Assembly: GCF_014649995.1 (NCBI RefSeq)
Contig: NZ_BMUC01000019.1
Span: forward strand, 22,817-86,816
From: Streptomyces griseoflavus
GTDB taxonomy: Bacteria > Actinomycetota > Actinomycetes > Streptomycetales > Streptomycetaceae
Direction: 5' to 3'
DNA: 64,000 nucleotides
A program made the position numbers and the translations under genes. Of the stretch, positions 26,487 to 35,707 are shown in pieces. The notes under the pieces were generated by a model, which was not told the origin of the DNA, searched no databases, and worked only from the letters and a program-made list of their open reading frames with translations. How positions within the stretch are numbered: the stretch's first letter is position 1; each line of letters begins with the position of its first letter.

Positions 26487-27164
26487 TCAGCTCTTCTCGA
26501 AGCGGAAACCCACTCCGCGCACGGTCGCGATGTAACGGGGGTTGGCGGCGTCGTCGCCCAGCTTCTTGCGCAGCCAGGAGATGTGCATGTCGAGGGTCTT
26601 GGTGGAGGACCACCAGGTGGTGTCCCAGACCTCGCGCATGAGCTGGTCGCGGGTGACGACCCGGCCCGCGTCCCGCACCAGGACACGCAGCAGGTCGAAC
26701 TCCTTGGCGGTCAGCTGGAGCTCCTCCTCACCCATCCACGCCCGGTGCGACTCGACGTCGATGCGCACCCCGTGGGTGGCGGGCGGCTGCTGGGGCTCGG
26801 TGGAGCCGCGCCGCAGCAGGGCCCGTACCCGGGCGAGCAGTTCGGCGAGGCGGAACGGCTTGGTGACGTAGTCGTCGGCGCCCGCGTCCAGGCCCACGAC
26901 GGTGTCCACCTCGTCGGCGCGGGCGGTGAGGATGAGCAGCGGAACCGTGTGCCCCTCGGAGCGGAGCCGGCGGGCGACCTCCAGGCCGTCCATGCCGGGC
27001 AGGCCGAGGTCCAGCACCACCAGGTCGATGCCGCCCCGCATCCCGGCCTCGAGTGCGCCGGGTCCGTCCTCACGCACCTCGACTTCGTAGCCCTCCCTGC
27101 GCAGGGCGCGGGCCAGCGGCTCCGAGATGGACGCGTCGTCCTCGGCGAGCAGTACACGGGTCAT
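26487..27164 (-). CDS. OmpR/PhoB-family response regulator
   Basis: A 225-residue two-domain transcription factor, partner of the downstream kinase. The receiver domain shows the acidic pair near residues 9-10 (AEDD), phosphoacceptor Asp 52 in VLDLGLPGMDG and Lys 102 in VTKPF. The winged-helix DNA-binding domain spans about 127-225 and ends with the expected RGVGFRFE. Regulated genes are not visible from the sequence; its own operon and the divergently arranged transporter gene are obvious candidates. The ATG is fixed by the conserved TRVLLAEDD start. Confidence 0.94.
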   Translation of the reverse strand: MTRVLLAEDDASISEPLARALRREGYEVEVREDGPGALEAGMRGGIDLVVLDLGLPGMDGLEVARRLRSEGHTVPLLILTARADEVDTVVGLDAGADDYVTKPFRLAELLARVRALLRRGSTEPQQPPATHGVRIDVESHRAWMGEEELQLTAKEFDLLRVLVRDAGRVVTRDQLMREVWDTTWWSSTKTLDMHISWLRKKLGDDAANPRYIATVRGVGFRFEKS

Positions 27165-27678
27165 GGCAGTGATGGTAGTCCCGTCGCGGTGGGCCGAGGG
27201 GTGTGATCGCCGGGCCCGGTCCTTACCCGCTGCCTACCCGTCTCTCACCTTCGCGATCCCTGGTACGGACCAGGCGCTGTGGGGTGCGATCCTGGGTGGG
27301 ACCTTCGAATGGGTGAGCGCGGTTCCGGTTGCACCTGTGATCCGTGTCTCAAGTCCTTCCATATCCGGCACTGTCCTGCCGTATGGTGAATCCACGCCTG
27401 TTGCACCACGGGGACCTTTGGCGCAGTCGACGCCGAGGGTCTCTTTTGCGTGCGGGCCGGTTTTCCGCCGACCCCGTAAGAAATGACCTGTGGCCGGGCC
27501 TCACCGCGCGTAGACGCACGGCGGAGGCGTGGATCCCGGTGGTCGCCGTCCGCCGCTCCGTGACCCGGAGCGGCCGCCCCAGGGCGTGGGGTGGACGGTT
27601 CCGCACCGCCGGTGCCGGCCTGCCCCCCACCGGGCGCGCTCACGCATCCGCGACGCGTCCCGACAGCAAGGAACGACC
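27165..27678 (+). promoter_or_regulatory. 514-base gap upstream of the peptide transporter, with hairpins
   Basis: No convincing gene is present. Two perfect hairpins stand out: CCTGGT-ACGG-ACCAGG at 27259-27274 and GCCGCTCCG-N5-CGGAGCGGC at 27552-27574. The stretch 27320-27420 is noticeably less GC-rich (CTTCCATATCC, CCGTATGGTGAATCC) and is the likely promoter area for the transporter and possibly the divergent response regulator. A long structured leader is suggested. Confidence 0.35.
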
Positions 27679-29175
27679 ATGGCGTCCAGCCTGACGAAGG
27701 ACTCGGTCTCACCGGGCACCCCCGGTTCCGAGAAGACCTTCTTCGGCCACCCCCGCGGACTGGCCACTCTCTTCATGACCGAGATGTGGGAGAGGTTCTC
27801 CTACTACGGCATGAGGGCCCTCCTCCCGCTGTACCTCGTCGCGCCCGGCGGTCTGGGCCTGAGCGCGGGCACCGCTACCGCGATCTACTCGGTCTACCTC
27901 TCGCTGGTGTACCTGCTCACGATGCCGGGCGGCTGGTTCGGCGACCGTGTCTGGGGCCCCCGCAAGACCGTCGCCGTCGCCGGCGGCATCATCATGCTGG
28001 GCCACCTGACGCTGGCCCTGCCGTCCTCCGGGACCTTCTACGCGGGACTCGGCCTGGTCGCCATCGGCTCCGGTCTGCTGAAGGCCAACATCTCCACGAT
28101 GGTGGGCCAGCTGTACCAGGGTCCGGACGACCCGCGCCGGGACGGTGGCTTCACCGTCTTCTACATGGGCATCAACCTGGGTGCCTTCGCCGCGCCGCTG
28201 ATCATCGGCACCATCGGTGAGAGCGTCAACTGGCACCTGGGCTTCGCGCTCGCCGCGGTCGGCATGGGCCTCGGTGTGGCGCAGTTCCTGCTGGGCAGCC
28301 GCCACCTCGACCCCCGGTCGAGCGTCGTCCCGAAGCCGCTGTCCGCCCAGGAGCGGGCCTCGACGCTGCGCAAGTCCGCGCTGTGGGCCGGCATCGCCGT
28401 CGTCGCGTACACCGTCCTCGGCGTCACCGGCACCTACACCCTGAACTGGGTGCTGGTCCCGCTGACGCTGCTCGGTGTGATCGTGCCGGTGATGGTGATC
28501 GCCCGCATCAAGCGCGACAAGGACCTGGACCGCACCGAGCAGTCGAAGATGTCCGCGTACATCTGGTTCTTCGTCGCCGCCGCGATCTTCTGGATGATCT
28601 ACGACCAGGGCGGCTCGACCCTGTCGATCTTCGCCGACTCCTCGGCCGAGAACAGCGTCTTCGGCTGGGAGTTCCCGGTCTCCTGGTACCAGTCGGTCAA
28701 CCCGGTCCTGATCATGGCGCTGGCCCCGGTCTTCGCCTGGATCTGGCTGGCGCTGAACCGGCGCGGCAAGGAGCCGAGCACGATCGTGAAGTTCGCCTCC
28801 GGCCTGGTGCTGGTCGGTGTCTCGTTCTTCCTGTTCCTGGCCCCGCTGTCGATCGCCGAGGGCGGTCACAAGGCGGCGGCGCTGTGGCTGGTGGCGATCT
28901 ACTTCGTCCAGACCGTCGGTGAGCTGCTGCTGTCTCCGGTGGGCCTGTCGGTCACCACGAAGATGGCGCCGGCGAAGTACGCGTCGCAGATGATGGGTGT
29001 CTGGTTCCTGGCCGTCACCGCGGGTGACGCCACGACCGGTCTGCTGTCCATCGCGGGCGTCGACCTGAACAAGACGGGTGTCGTGGCGATGGAGGCGACG
29101 CTGGCGGTGCTCGCCGGTGTCGCGGTGTGGATGTACCGGAAGAAGGTCAAGGCCCTCATGGGGGACGTCCGCTGA
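27679..29175 (+). CDS. proton-dependent oligopeptide transporter (POT/PTR2 family)
   Basis: A 498-residue inner-membrane protein with about 14 hydrophobic segments that imports di- and tripeptides with protons. The family signature region reads FSYYGMRALLPLYLV near residue 38 (containing the ExxERFxYY motif, EMWERFSYYG), and the second POT signature is FTVFYMGINLGAFAAPLI near residue 158. The length matches bacterial POT proteins. The ATG has AAGGA seven bases upstream. It is preceded by a 514-base leader and followed by a 36-bp palindromic terminator. The intact dipeptidase earlier in the window could process imported peptides. Confidence 0.92.
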   Translation: MASSLTKDSVSPGTPGSEKTFFGHPRGLATLFMTEMWERFSYYGMRALLPLYLVAPGGLGLSAGTATAIYSVYLSLVYLLTMPGGWFGDRVWGPRKTVAVAGGIIMLGHLTLALPSSGTFYAGLGLVAIGSGLLKANISTMVGQLYQGPDDPRRDGGFTVFYMGINLGAFAAPLIIGTIGESVNWHLGFALAAVGMGLGVAQFLLGSRHLDPRSSVVPKPLSAQERASTLRKSALWAGIAVVAYTVLGVTGTYTLNWVLVPLTLLGVIVPVMVIARIKRDKDLDRTEQSKMSAYIWFFVAAAIFWMIYDQGGSTLSIFADSSAENSVFGWEFPVSWYQSVNPVLIMALAPVFAWIWLALNRRGKEPSTIVKFASGLVLVGVSFFLFLAPLSIAEGGHKAAALWLVAIYFVQTVGELLLSPVGLSVTTKMAPAKYASQMMGVWFLAVTAGDATTGLLSIAGVDLNKTGVVAMEATLAVLAGVAVWMYRKKVKALMGDVR

Positions 29176-29207
29176 GCGGATCCCCCTCGGGCCCGGCCCG
29201 TACGGAC

Positions 29208-29243
29208 GGAGGGTCCCGCATCCGATCGGATGCGGGACCCTCC
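29208..29243. terminator. bidirectional terminator, perfect 36-bp palindrome
   Basis: GGAGGGTCCCGCATCCGA is followed immediately by its exact complement, between the transporter and the convergent ATP-binding protein gene. Confidence 0.85.
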
Positions 29244-29301
29244 GGGGTTTCGTGGGGGGGGCGCCCATGCTGCTCGCTCGTTGGTTTCGCCCCCGCCGCC
29301 C

Positions 29302-29367
29302 CTTCCCGTCCCGAAACCGGGGCTCCGCCCCGGACCCCGCTCCTCAAACGCCGGAGGGGCTGGATCC
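29302..29367 (+). repeat. dispersed Streptomyces intergenic repeat
   Basis: The stretch contains GGGGCTCCGCCCCGGACCCC then CTCCTCAAACGCCGGAGGGG. From memory this sequence recurs in many intergenic regions of Streptomyces genomes. Its two parts form small hairpins. It is not coding and fills most of the gap before the next gene. Confidence 0.6.
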
Positions 29368-29404
29368 GCCGCCACCGGGAAGGGCGGCAGGAGCAGGAGC
29401 CGGC

Positions 29405-29962
29405 TCAGCCGGGCGTTCCGAGTTCTGCCCAGACGGTCTTGCCGGGGACGTCCGGGGTGCGGACGACGCCCCAGTCCAGGCAGAGCCGCTGCACGATGAA
29501 CATGCCGTGGCCGCCGGGCCGCCCCGCCTGATGCGGGGTGCGCGGGGCCGGCTGCCCCGTCCCCCGGTCGGTGACCTCCAGCCGGATCACCTTGCGGTCG
29601 CACATGATGGCCAGGTGATCGGGCCCTTCGGCGTGCAGGCAGGCGTTGGTGACCAGTTCGGACACCACGAGCAGCACGTCCTCGGCGGCGGCCCGCTGAT
29701 CCGCGCCGGCGGCGGGCAACCAGCCCCACTCGTACAGCGCCTGGCGGGTGAAATCACGGGCCAGCGGGACGACGCCGCTCTGGTCGTCGAAGCTCAGCCG
29801 GCGGACGCCGCCGCCGGCCGGGGAGGCCGACGGCGCGGTCGGCGTGGCGACGCCGCCTTCCGGCGCGCCCCCGGCCGCCGGCACCGCGCCCCCGGGCGTC
29901 CCGGAAGCGCCGCCGGCCTCCGAACCGCGGTCGCCCGGCGAATAGGGCCGGGTGGTGCTCAT
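29405..29962 (-). CDS. anti-sigma-factor-type ATP-binding protein (HATPase_c_2), probable SigB-type regulator
   Basis: A 185-residue serine-kinase-like ATPase of the RsbW/SpoIIAB type. An unstructured Gly/Ala/Pro-rich head (1-52) precedes the ATPase domain with N box VVSELVTNACLHA, DRGTGQPAP and GGHGMFIVQRL. These proteins hold a sigma factor inactive and phosphorylate a STAS antagonist. A STAS protein and a SigB-type sigma factor lie directly upstream, so this is the likely anti-sigma factor of that trio; in S. coelicolor I recall the equivalent set as PrsI, ArsI and SigI. The ATG is unique to the N-terminus, with weak ribosome site AGCGCTG. Confidence 0.8.
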   Translation of the reverse strand: MSTTRPYSPGDRGSEAGGASGTPGGAVPAAGGAPEGGVATPTAPSASPAGGGVRRLSFDDQSGVVPLARDFTRQALYEWGWLPAAGADQRAAAEDVLLVVSELVTNACLHAEGPDHLAIMCDRKVIRLEVTDRGTGQPAPRTPHQAGRPGGHGMFIVQRLCLDWGVVRTPDVPGKTVWAELGTPG

Positions 29963-30204
29963 CAGCGCTTCACCTCACCGTGTCACCAGTTCAGGCTTCA
30001 AAGGATTCCGTACTCGGTTGGTCGCGCCGGTACGGCCCGGCCGGTCCCCGGCACTCTCGCGACCACCGTGTCCAGCCCGTTCAGGAAGTCTCCTGCCCGG
30101 GCGGACCGACGGGACACCCCCGTATTCGCACGAAAAGGCGCGACGAATGTGACCGTCCTGTGAGGGATGTGACGGGATCGCCCCGCCGGGCGTGCCCGCC
30201 GGGG

Positions 30205-30582
30205 TCACGCCGAATCGTCGGCCAGCGCCGCCTCGAGAGTGTCGTGCACGGTGAACACCGCGTCCGCTCCCGTGATTTCAAACACGCGCGCGACCACGGA
30301 CTGCATTCCGGCGAGATGAACGCCGCCCCCCGCCGCCTCGGCCTTCAGCCGGGCGCCGAGCAGCACGTTCAGCCCCGTGGAGTCACAGAACTCCAACCGG
30401 GAGCAGTCGATGACAAGACGCTTGAATCCCTTGGCGAGGCAGCCCTCCAGTGGCTCCCGCAACAACTCGGCGGTGTGGTGATCCAACTCACCCGCCGGAG
30501 TCACGACGGCACTGGGGCCCTCTTCTCGCACCTCGACCAGAAGCCGGCCCGACTGTGCGCTGCCGACCGTCCCGCGGTCCAT
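30205..30582 (-). CDS. STAS-domain anti-anti-sigma factor
   Basis: A 125-residue single-domain antagonist protein. The signature VIDCSRLEFCDSTGLNVLLGARL near residues 68-90 includes the serine of DSTG that the kinase would phosphorylate. When unphosphorylated it should bind the anti-sigma ATPase and free the sigma factor. The ATG at 30582 is preceded by GGGAGAGAGAGA; in-frame codons further upstream have no family similarity. It diverges from the sigma factor gene and lies 240 bases upstream of the ATPase gene on the same strand. Confidence 0.88.
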   Translation of the reverse strand: MDRGTVGSAQSGRLLVEVREEGPSAVVTPAGELDHHTAELLREPLEGCLAKGFKRLVIDCSRLEFCDSTGLNVLLGARLKAEAAGGGVHLAGMQSVVARVFEITGADAVFTVHDTLEAALADDSA

Positions 30583-30841
30583 GCCGTCTCTCTCTCCCGA
30601 CGTCGTGGCTGCTGTGGCTGCTTGCTGACGCCCTTGAACATTACGCCTTCCGGCCACACACCGACACTCTAACAATCACGCACAAACAGACATTTGCACA
30701 CAGAACGCACTTGCGATGTGCTCGCGGAAGCCGATAGGGCTAGTACGACACGTAACCGACACGGCCGGCTTTGGAGGCGCCGCACACCGCAGTGCACGTA
30801 TCGGCTTCGGCAGCCATATGCCGAGAACGATGGAGGACATC

Positions 30842-31756
30842 ATGTCACCCCGGCTCGACGCTTCGCCTACCCCTGAAGCGACGTCGACACCCGCTCCGGA
30901 ACATCTGGATCCCATCGAGCAGGACGACCCGGGTGTCGTCCCTGACGACCTACTCGCCGGACTACCGGAGATCCCCCCGTACGACGAGGTGGGCGCGGTC
31001 GACGCGCGGGCCCTGTCCAAGACCCTCTTCGAGCGCCTGGAGTCGCTGGCGGAAGGCACCCCCGAGTACTCGTACGTACGCAACACGCTCGTCGAACTGA
31101 ATCTCGCGCTGGTCAAGTTCGCCGCCTCCCGCTTCCGCACGCGCAGCGAGCCGATGGAGGACATCATCCAGGTCGGCACGATCGGGCTGATCAAGGCGAT
31201 CGACCGCTTCGAACTCTCCCGCGGTGTGGAATTCCCCACGTTCGCGATGCCGACCATCATCGGTGAGGTCAAGCGCTTCTTCCGCGACACCTCCTGGTCC
31301 GTGCGCGTCCCGCGCCGGCTGCAGGAACTCCGCCTGGACCTGGCCAAGGCCGGTGACGAACTGGCCCAGCAGCTCGACCGCGCGCCGACGGTGGCCGAGC
31401 TGGCGGAGCGTCTGGGCATCTCGGCCGACGAGGTCGTCGAGGGCATGGCGGCGTCGAACGCGTACACCGCCTCCTCGCTGGACGCCCAGCCCGAGGAGGA
31501 CGACGCCGAGGGCGCGCTGGCGGACCGGATCGGTTACGAGGACCACGGGCTCGAAGGCATCGAGTACATCGAGTCGTTGAAGCCGATGATCGCCGAACTG
31601 CCCTCGCGCGACCGGAAGATCCTCTCCTTGCGTTTCGTCGCCGGCATGACCCAGTCGGAGATCGGCGAGGAACTGGGCATCTCCCAGATGCACGTCTCGC
31701 GTCTGCTGTCGCGGACGCTGGTGAAGCTGCGCAAGGGGCTCACGGTCGAGGAGTAG
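30842..31756 (+). CDS. sigI: SigB/SigF-type RNA polymerase sigma factor
   Basis: A 304-residue group 3 sigma factor. Region 2 is visible as IIQVGTIGLIKAIDRFELSRGVEFPTFAMPTIIGEVKRFFRD-like sequence around residues 105-150, region 3 follows (LAQQLDRAPTVAELAERLGIS) and region 4 ends with TQSEIGEELGISQMHVSRLLSR. This is the stress/sporulation type controlled by partner switching. GGAGG lies five bases before the ATG at 30842; an ATG twelve bases upstream overlaps that site and is less likely. The adjacent STAS and ATPase genes suggest the SigI system of S. coelicolor; the symbol rests on synteny from memory. Confidence 0.82.
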   Translation: MSPRLDASPTPEATSTPAPEHLDPIEQDDPGVVPDDLLAGLPEIPPYDEVGAVDARALSKTLFERLESLAEGTPEYSYVRNTLVELNLALVKFAASRFRTRSEPMEDIIQVGTIGLIKAIDRFELSRGVEFPTFAMPTIIGEVKRFFRDTSWSVRVPRRLQELRLDLAKAGDELAQQLDRAPTVAELAERLGISADEVVEGMAASNAYTASSLDAQPEEDDAEGALADRIGYEDHGLEGIEYIESLKPMIAELPSRDRKILSLRFVAGMTQSEIGEELGISQMHVSRLLSRTLVKLRKGLTVEE

Positions 31757-31783
31757 TCCTCACCGGGTGACGTTCGTCCTCCG

Positions 31784-31811
31784 GGGGGCGGCCCGCGACC
31801 GGGCCGCCCCC
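31784..31811. terminator. bidirectional terminator
   Basis: GGGGGCGGCCC and its exact complement around a 6-base loop, between the convergent sigma factor and hutI genes. Confidence 0.8.
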
Positions 31812-31848
31812 TCCGCCTGCCGCGGCACCCCGGCGGGCGGCTGCCCGG

Positions 31849-33027
31849 TCACACCACGCGGACGCCCCGGCGCCACACCCCGGCGACCAGCGGGACACCC
31901 GGCCGGTAGGCGAGGTGGACGTGGCTCGGGGCGTCGAGCAGGACGAGGTCGGCGTACGCGCCCGGGGCCAGGCGGCCGACGTCGTCCCGGCGCAGGGCCG
32001 CGGCACCGCCCGCGGTGGCCGACCACACCGCCTCGTCCGGTGTCATCCCCATGTCCCGCACGGCGAGGGCGACGCAGAAGGGGACGGAGGACGTGAAGGA
32101 CGAGCCGGGGTTGCAGTCGGTGGACAGGGCGACCGTCACCCCGGCGTCCAGCAGCCGGCGGGCGTCCGGCCACTCGGCGCGGGTGGAGAACTCGGCGCCG
32201 GGCAGCAGGGTGGCGACGGTGTTCCCCCCGGCGAGGGCGTCCACGTCGGCGTCGGTGAGGTGGGTGCAGTGGTCGGCGCTGGCCGCGTCCAGCTCGACGG
32301 CGAGCCGGACGCCCGGGCCGTACGAGAGCTGGTTGGCGTGGACGCGCGGACGCAGGCCCTTCGCCCGGCCGGCGGTGAGGATCGCGCGGGCCTGGTCGCC
32401 GTCGAAGGCGCCCTGCTCGCAGAACACGTCGATCCAGCGGGCGTGCGGCGCGCAGGCGTCCAGCATCTCGCCGGTGACCAGTTCCACGTAGCCGGCCGGG
32501 TCGTCCGCGTACTCGGGGGCGACGATGTGGGCGCCGAGGAAGGTGACCTCGTCGGTGTGACGGGCCGCCAGGCGCAGCGCGCGGGCCTCGTGCCCGGTGG
32601 TCAGCCCGTAGCCGGACTTGGTCTCGAAGGTGGTGGTGCCCTGCCGCAGCGCCTCGGTGAGGTAGCGGGTGAGGTTCGCCTCCAGTTCCGCGTCGCTCGC
32701 CGCCCGGGTGGCGGCCACGGTCGTACGGATGCCGCCCGCGCCGTAGGGGCGGCCGGACATGCGGGCGTTGAACTCCTCGGTGCGGTCGCCCGCGAAGACC
32801 AGGTGGGAGTGGGAGTCGACGAAGCCGGGCAGGACCGCCCGGCCCGCCGCGTCGACCCGGTTGTCGGTGGCGGGTGCTTTGCTTGATTCACCGGTCCACA
32901 CGACGCGGTCGCCCTCGATGACGACGGCCGCGTCCCGGACCAGGCCGAGGGGAGAGTTGCCGCTGCCGTCCAGGGAGGGGTCGTTGGTGACGAGTGTGGC
33001 GATGTCGCTGATGACGGTGCTGCTCAT
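31849..33027 (-). CDS. hutI: imidazolonepropionase
   Basis: A 392-residue amidohydrolase that opens imidazolone-5-propionate to N-formimino-L-glutamate, step three of histidine breakdown. Metal ligands His 73 and His 75 sit in [10 protein letters not shown], and further family marks are [14 protein letters not shown], the HANQLSY histidine near 232 and the [13 protein letters not shown] aspartate near 300. The ATG has GAGGACACC directly upstream. It is the last of four genes of the operon, 20 bases after hutF. Confidence 0.95.
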   Translation of the reverse strand: MSSTVISDIATLVTNDPSLDGSGNSPLGLVRDAAVVIEGDRVVWTGESSKAPATDNRVDAAGRAVLPGFVDSHSHLVFAGDRTEEFNARMSGRPYGAGGIRTTVAATRAASDAELEANLTRYLTEALRQGTTTFETKSGYGLTTGHEARALRLAARHTDEVTFLGAHIVAPEYADDPAGYVELVTGEMLDACAPHARWIDVFCEQGAFDGDQARAILTAGRAKGLRPRVHANQLSYGPGVRLAVELDAASADHCTHLTDADVDALAGGNTVATLLPGAEFSTRAEWPDARRLLDAGVTVALSTDCNPGSSFTSSVPFCVALAVRDMGMTPDEAVWSATAGGAAALRRDDVGRLAPGAYADLVLLDAPSHVHLAYRPGVPLVAGVWRRGVRVV

Positions 33028-33047
33028 GGTGTCCTCGTGGGTGGTCG

Positions 33048-34430
33048 TCAGGCGCGCAGGGCTTCGACGGCCCGCGCGAGGGCTCCGGGCACGTCGGGGA
33101 CGAGCGTGTGCGCCCCGTCGCGCACGACGTGACGGCCCGCCACGACCGTGTGGCGCACGTCCGCCGCGGTCGCGGCGAATACGGCCGTCTCGGCACCGAG
33201 CCGGGGAAGCGGTCCCGCTGTCCTGACGGAGTCGAGGGCGAGGGTGACGAGGTCGGCGCGCGCACCGGCCTCGATGGTGCCGATGCCGTCCCAGCCGAGG
33301 GCGGCGTGTCCGTCGGCGGAGGCGGCCCGCAGCAGCGCGGCGGCCGTCCAGTGGCCCCGGGTGCGGCTGCGCAGGCGCTCGTTCGTCTCCATCGCGCGCG
33401 CCTCCTCCAGCAGGTCGATCACGGCGTGGCTGTCGGAGCCGAGGCAGAGCGGGGAGCCCTCGTTCTGCAGGGCGACGGCGGGTCCGATGCCGTCGGCGAG
33501 GTCCCGTTCGGTCGTCGGGCACATACAGGTGCCGGTGCCGCTGCCGCCGATGAGCGAGACGTCCTCGGCGGTCAGATGGGTGTTGTGGACTCCCGTGGTG
33601 CGCGGTCCGAGCACGCCGTGCAGGGCGAGCAGCTGGGCCGGGGTGCAGCCGTGGGCCTCCTGGCAGGCGTCGTTCTCGGCGGTCTGCTCGGACAGATGCA
33701 CGTGGAGCGGGGCCCGCCGCTCCTCGGCCCAGCGCGCCACGGTCGCCAGCTGGTCCGCCGGTACGGCCCGGACGGAGTGGATCGCCGCGCCGATCCGTGC
33801 GTGGTCCCGTTCCCGGAGGGCGGAGACGCGTGCGGCCCAGGCGTCCGCGTCGCCGTCGGAGAAGCGGAGCTGGTGGGTGGTGGGCGGCTGTCCGAAGCCG
33901 GAGGAGAGGTAGGCGGTGTCGAGGAGGGTGATGCGGATGCCGGCTTCGGCGGCGGCCTCCACGAGCGCCTCGCCCATGGCGTTGGGGTCGGCGTAGGGCG
34001 TGCCGCCGGGGGCGTGGTGGACGTAGTGGAACTCGCCGACCGCCGTGATGCCGGCCAGCGCCATCTCGGCGTACACGGCCCGGGCGAGGGCGTGGTAGCT
34101 GTCCGGGGTGAGCCGGTCGGCGGTGGCGTACATGATGTCCCGCCACGTCCAGAACGTGCCGGAGCCCACCTGGACGGTGGAGCGCAGCGCGCGGTGGAAG
34201 GCGTGGCTGTGGGCGTTGGCCAGCCCGGGAAGGGTCAGTCCGCGCAGGACCTCGGCGCCGGGCGGCGGGGCGGGGGTGCCCGTGCGGACGGCGGTGATGC
34301 GGCCGTCCTCCACGTCCACGGCGACGCCCGGCTCGATGGGGGTCCCGCCTGCTCGGGCGGAGCCGGGAGCTTGGGGGAGGGTGCCGAGCCAGGCGTGCTC
34401 CAGCCAGTACGTCCGCGGGGTGGCGGTCAC
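33048..34430 (-). CDS. hutF: formimidoylglutamate deiminase
   Basis: A 460-residue amidohydrolase that converts N-formimino-L-glutamate to N-formyl-L-glutamate and ammonia, the five-step branch of histidine breakdown. The metal site begins with [12 protein letters not shown] near residue 72, followed by [19 protein letters not shown] near 215, VHNTHLT and [13 protein letters not shown] near 312. WLEHAWLG at the N-terminus is also typical of HutF. The GTG start overlaps the upstream stop in a GTGA, indicating coupled translation. Its product requires a formylglutamate hydrolase, for which the neighbouring M20 gene is the obvious candidate. Confidence 0.9.
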   Translation of the reverse strand: MTATPRTYWLEHAWLGTLPQAPGSARAGGTPIEPGVAVDVEDGRITAVRTGTPAPPPGAEVLRGLTLPGLANAHSHAFHRALRSTVQVGSGTFWTWRDIMYATADRLTPDSYHALARAVYAEMALAGITAVGEFHYVHHAPGGTPYADPNAMGEALVEAAAEAGIRITLLDTAYLSSGFGQPPTTHQLRFSDGDADAWAARVSALRERDHARIGAAIHSVRAVPADQLATVARWAEERRAPLHVHLSEQTAENDACQEAHGCTPAQLLALHGVLGPRTTGVHNTHLTAEDVSLIGGSGTGTCMCPTTERDLADGIGPAVALQNEGSPLCLGSDSHAVIDLLEEARAMETNERLRSRTRGHWTAAALLRAASADGHAALGWDGIGTIEAGARADLVTLALDSVRTAGPLPRLGAETAVFAATAADVRHTVVAGRHVVRDGAHTLVPDVPGALARAVEALRA

Positions 34431-35707
34431 GTGCGGACCAGTCCTTCCAGTACGTCGGCGAGGGCGAGGACTCCGGCGACGCAGTCGTCCTCGGTGGCGT
34501 GCTCCGCCGGGGAGTGCGAGACGCCGGTGGGGTTGCGCACGAACAGCATGGCGGCCGGCACGCGCGCGGAGAGGATCCCTGCGTCGTGTCCGGCGCCGGT
34601 GCCGAGGACGGGGACGGTGAGGTCCGTGCCGCCGCCCAGGATGCGGGCGAGCTCGTCGCGCAGGGCGTGGTCGAACTCGACGACGGGCGTGAAGGACTCG
34701 CGTTCGATGTCGAGGTCGACGCCGTGGGCGGCGGCGTGGGCGCGGGCGGCCCGCCGCACCCCTTCGACCACGGCGTCGAGGCGGTCCTGGTCGGGGGCGC
34801 GGGAGTCCAGCCAGCCGCGCACCAGGGAGGGGACGGCGTTGACGCCGTTCGGCTCGACGGAGATCTTGCCGAAGGTGGCGACGGCGCCGGCGGTCTCGGC
34901 CTCGCGGCGGGCGGCGAGGACGGTCTCGGCGTACGAAAGCATCGGGTCGCGGCGGTCGGTGAGCCGGGTGGTGCCGGCGTGGTTGGCCTCGCCGCGGAAG
35001 TCGAACCGCCAGCGGCCGTGCGGCCAGATGGCGGACGCGACGCCGACGCGGTCGCCGGACAGGTCAAGGGCCCGGCCCTGTTCGACGTGGAGTTCGACGA
35101 AGGCGCCGATGCGGGCGAGCCGTCCGGGGTCGGCGCCGAGGGCGCCGGGGTCGTGTCCCGCGGCCTCCATGGCCTGCGGGAGCGTGACGCCGTCGCCGTC
35201 GGTGAGCCGGTGGGCCTGCTCGACGGTGAGCGCGCCCGTGGTGAGCCGGGAGCCGACGCAGGCGAGCCCGAAGCGGGCGCCCTCCTCGTCGCCGAAGTTG
35301 ACGATGCCGAGGGGCTTGGCGCAGCGCGTGCCCCTGCGGCGCAGTTCGTCGAGGGCGGCGAAGGCGGACACCACCCCGAGGGGCCCGTCGAAGGCTCCGC
35401 CGTCGGGCACGGAGTCCAGGTGCGACCCGGTGACGACCGCGTCGCCCCGCGCGGGGTCCCCGAGCCACGCCCACTGGTTGCCGTTCCGGTCGACCTCGTA
35501 GGTCAGCCGCCGGGCGCGCGCCTGCTCCTCGAACCAGTCCCGGCAGTCGGCGTCGGCCCCGGTCCAGGCGTACCTGCGGTAGCCGCCGGAGGCGGCATGG
35601 CGTCCGACGGGCTCCAGTTGCCGCCACATCTCGTGGAAGGAGGGCACGGACGGCGGGGCGGGGGCGGGCCCGGCCGGACGCGCCGCCGGGGAGGCTGCGT
35701 CGCTCAC
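34427..35707 (-). CDS. M20-family amidohydrolase (allantoate/N-carbamoyl-amino-acid hydrolase type)
   Basis: A 426-residue di-metal hydrolase of the hydantoinase/carbamoylase subfamily. Metal-site motifs are [18 protein letters not shown] near residue 93, [11 protein letters not shown] near 136, ELHVEQG near 203 and a late GAGHDAG. Family members remove carbamoyl or ureido groups from amino acids or split allantoate. Here it is sandwiched, with GTGA overlaps on both sides, between hutU and hutF. I infer that it hydrolyses N-formylglutamate to glutamate and formate, replacing HutG; annotated allantoate activity would not explain the context. No HutG-type gene is in the window. Confidence 0.85.
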   Translation of the reverse strand: MSDAASPAARPAGPAPAPPSVPSFHEMWRQLEPVGRHAASGGYRRYAWTGADADCRDWFEEQARARRLTYEVDRNGNQWAWLGDPARGDAVVTGSHLDSVPDGGAFDGPLGVVSAFAALDELRRRGTRCAKPLGIVNFGDEEGARFGLACVGSRLTTGALTVEQAHRLTDGDGVTLPQAMEAAGHDPGALGADPGRLARIGAFVELHVEQGRALDLSGDRVGVASAIWPHGRWRFDFRGEANHAGTTRLTDRRDPMLSYAETVLAARREAETAGAVATFGKISVEPNGVNAVPSLVRGWLDSRAPDQDRLDAVVEGVRRAARAHAAAHGVDLDIERESFTPVVEFDHALRDELARILGGGTDLTVPVLGTGAGHDAGILSARVPAAMLFVRNPTGVSHSPAEHATEDDCVAGVLALADVLEGLVRT

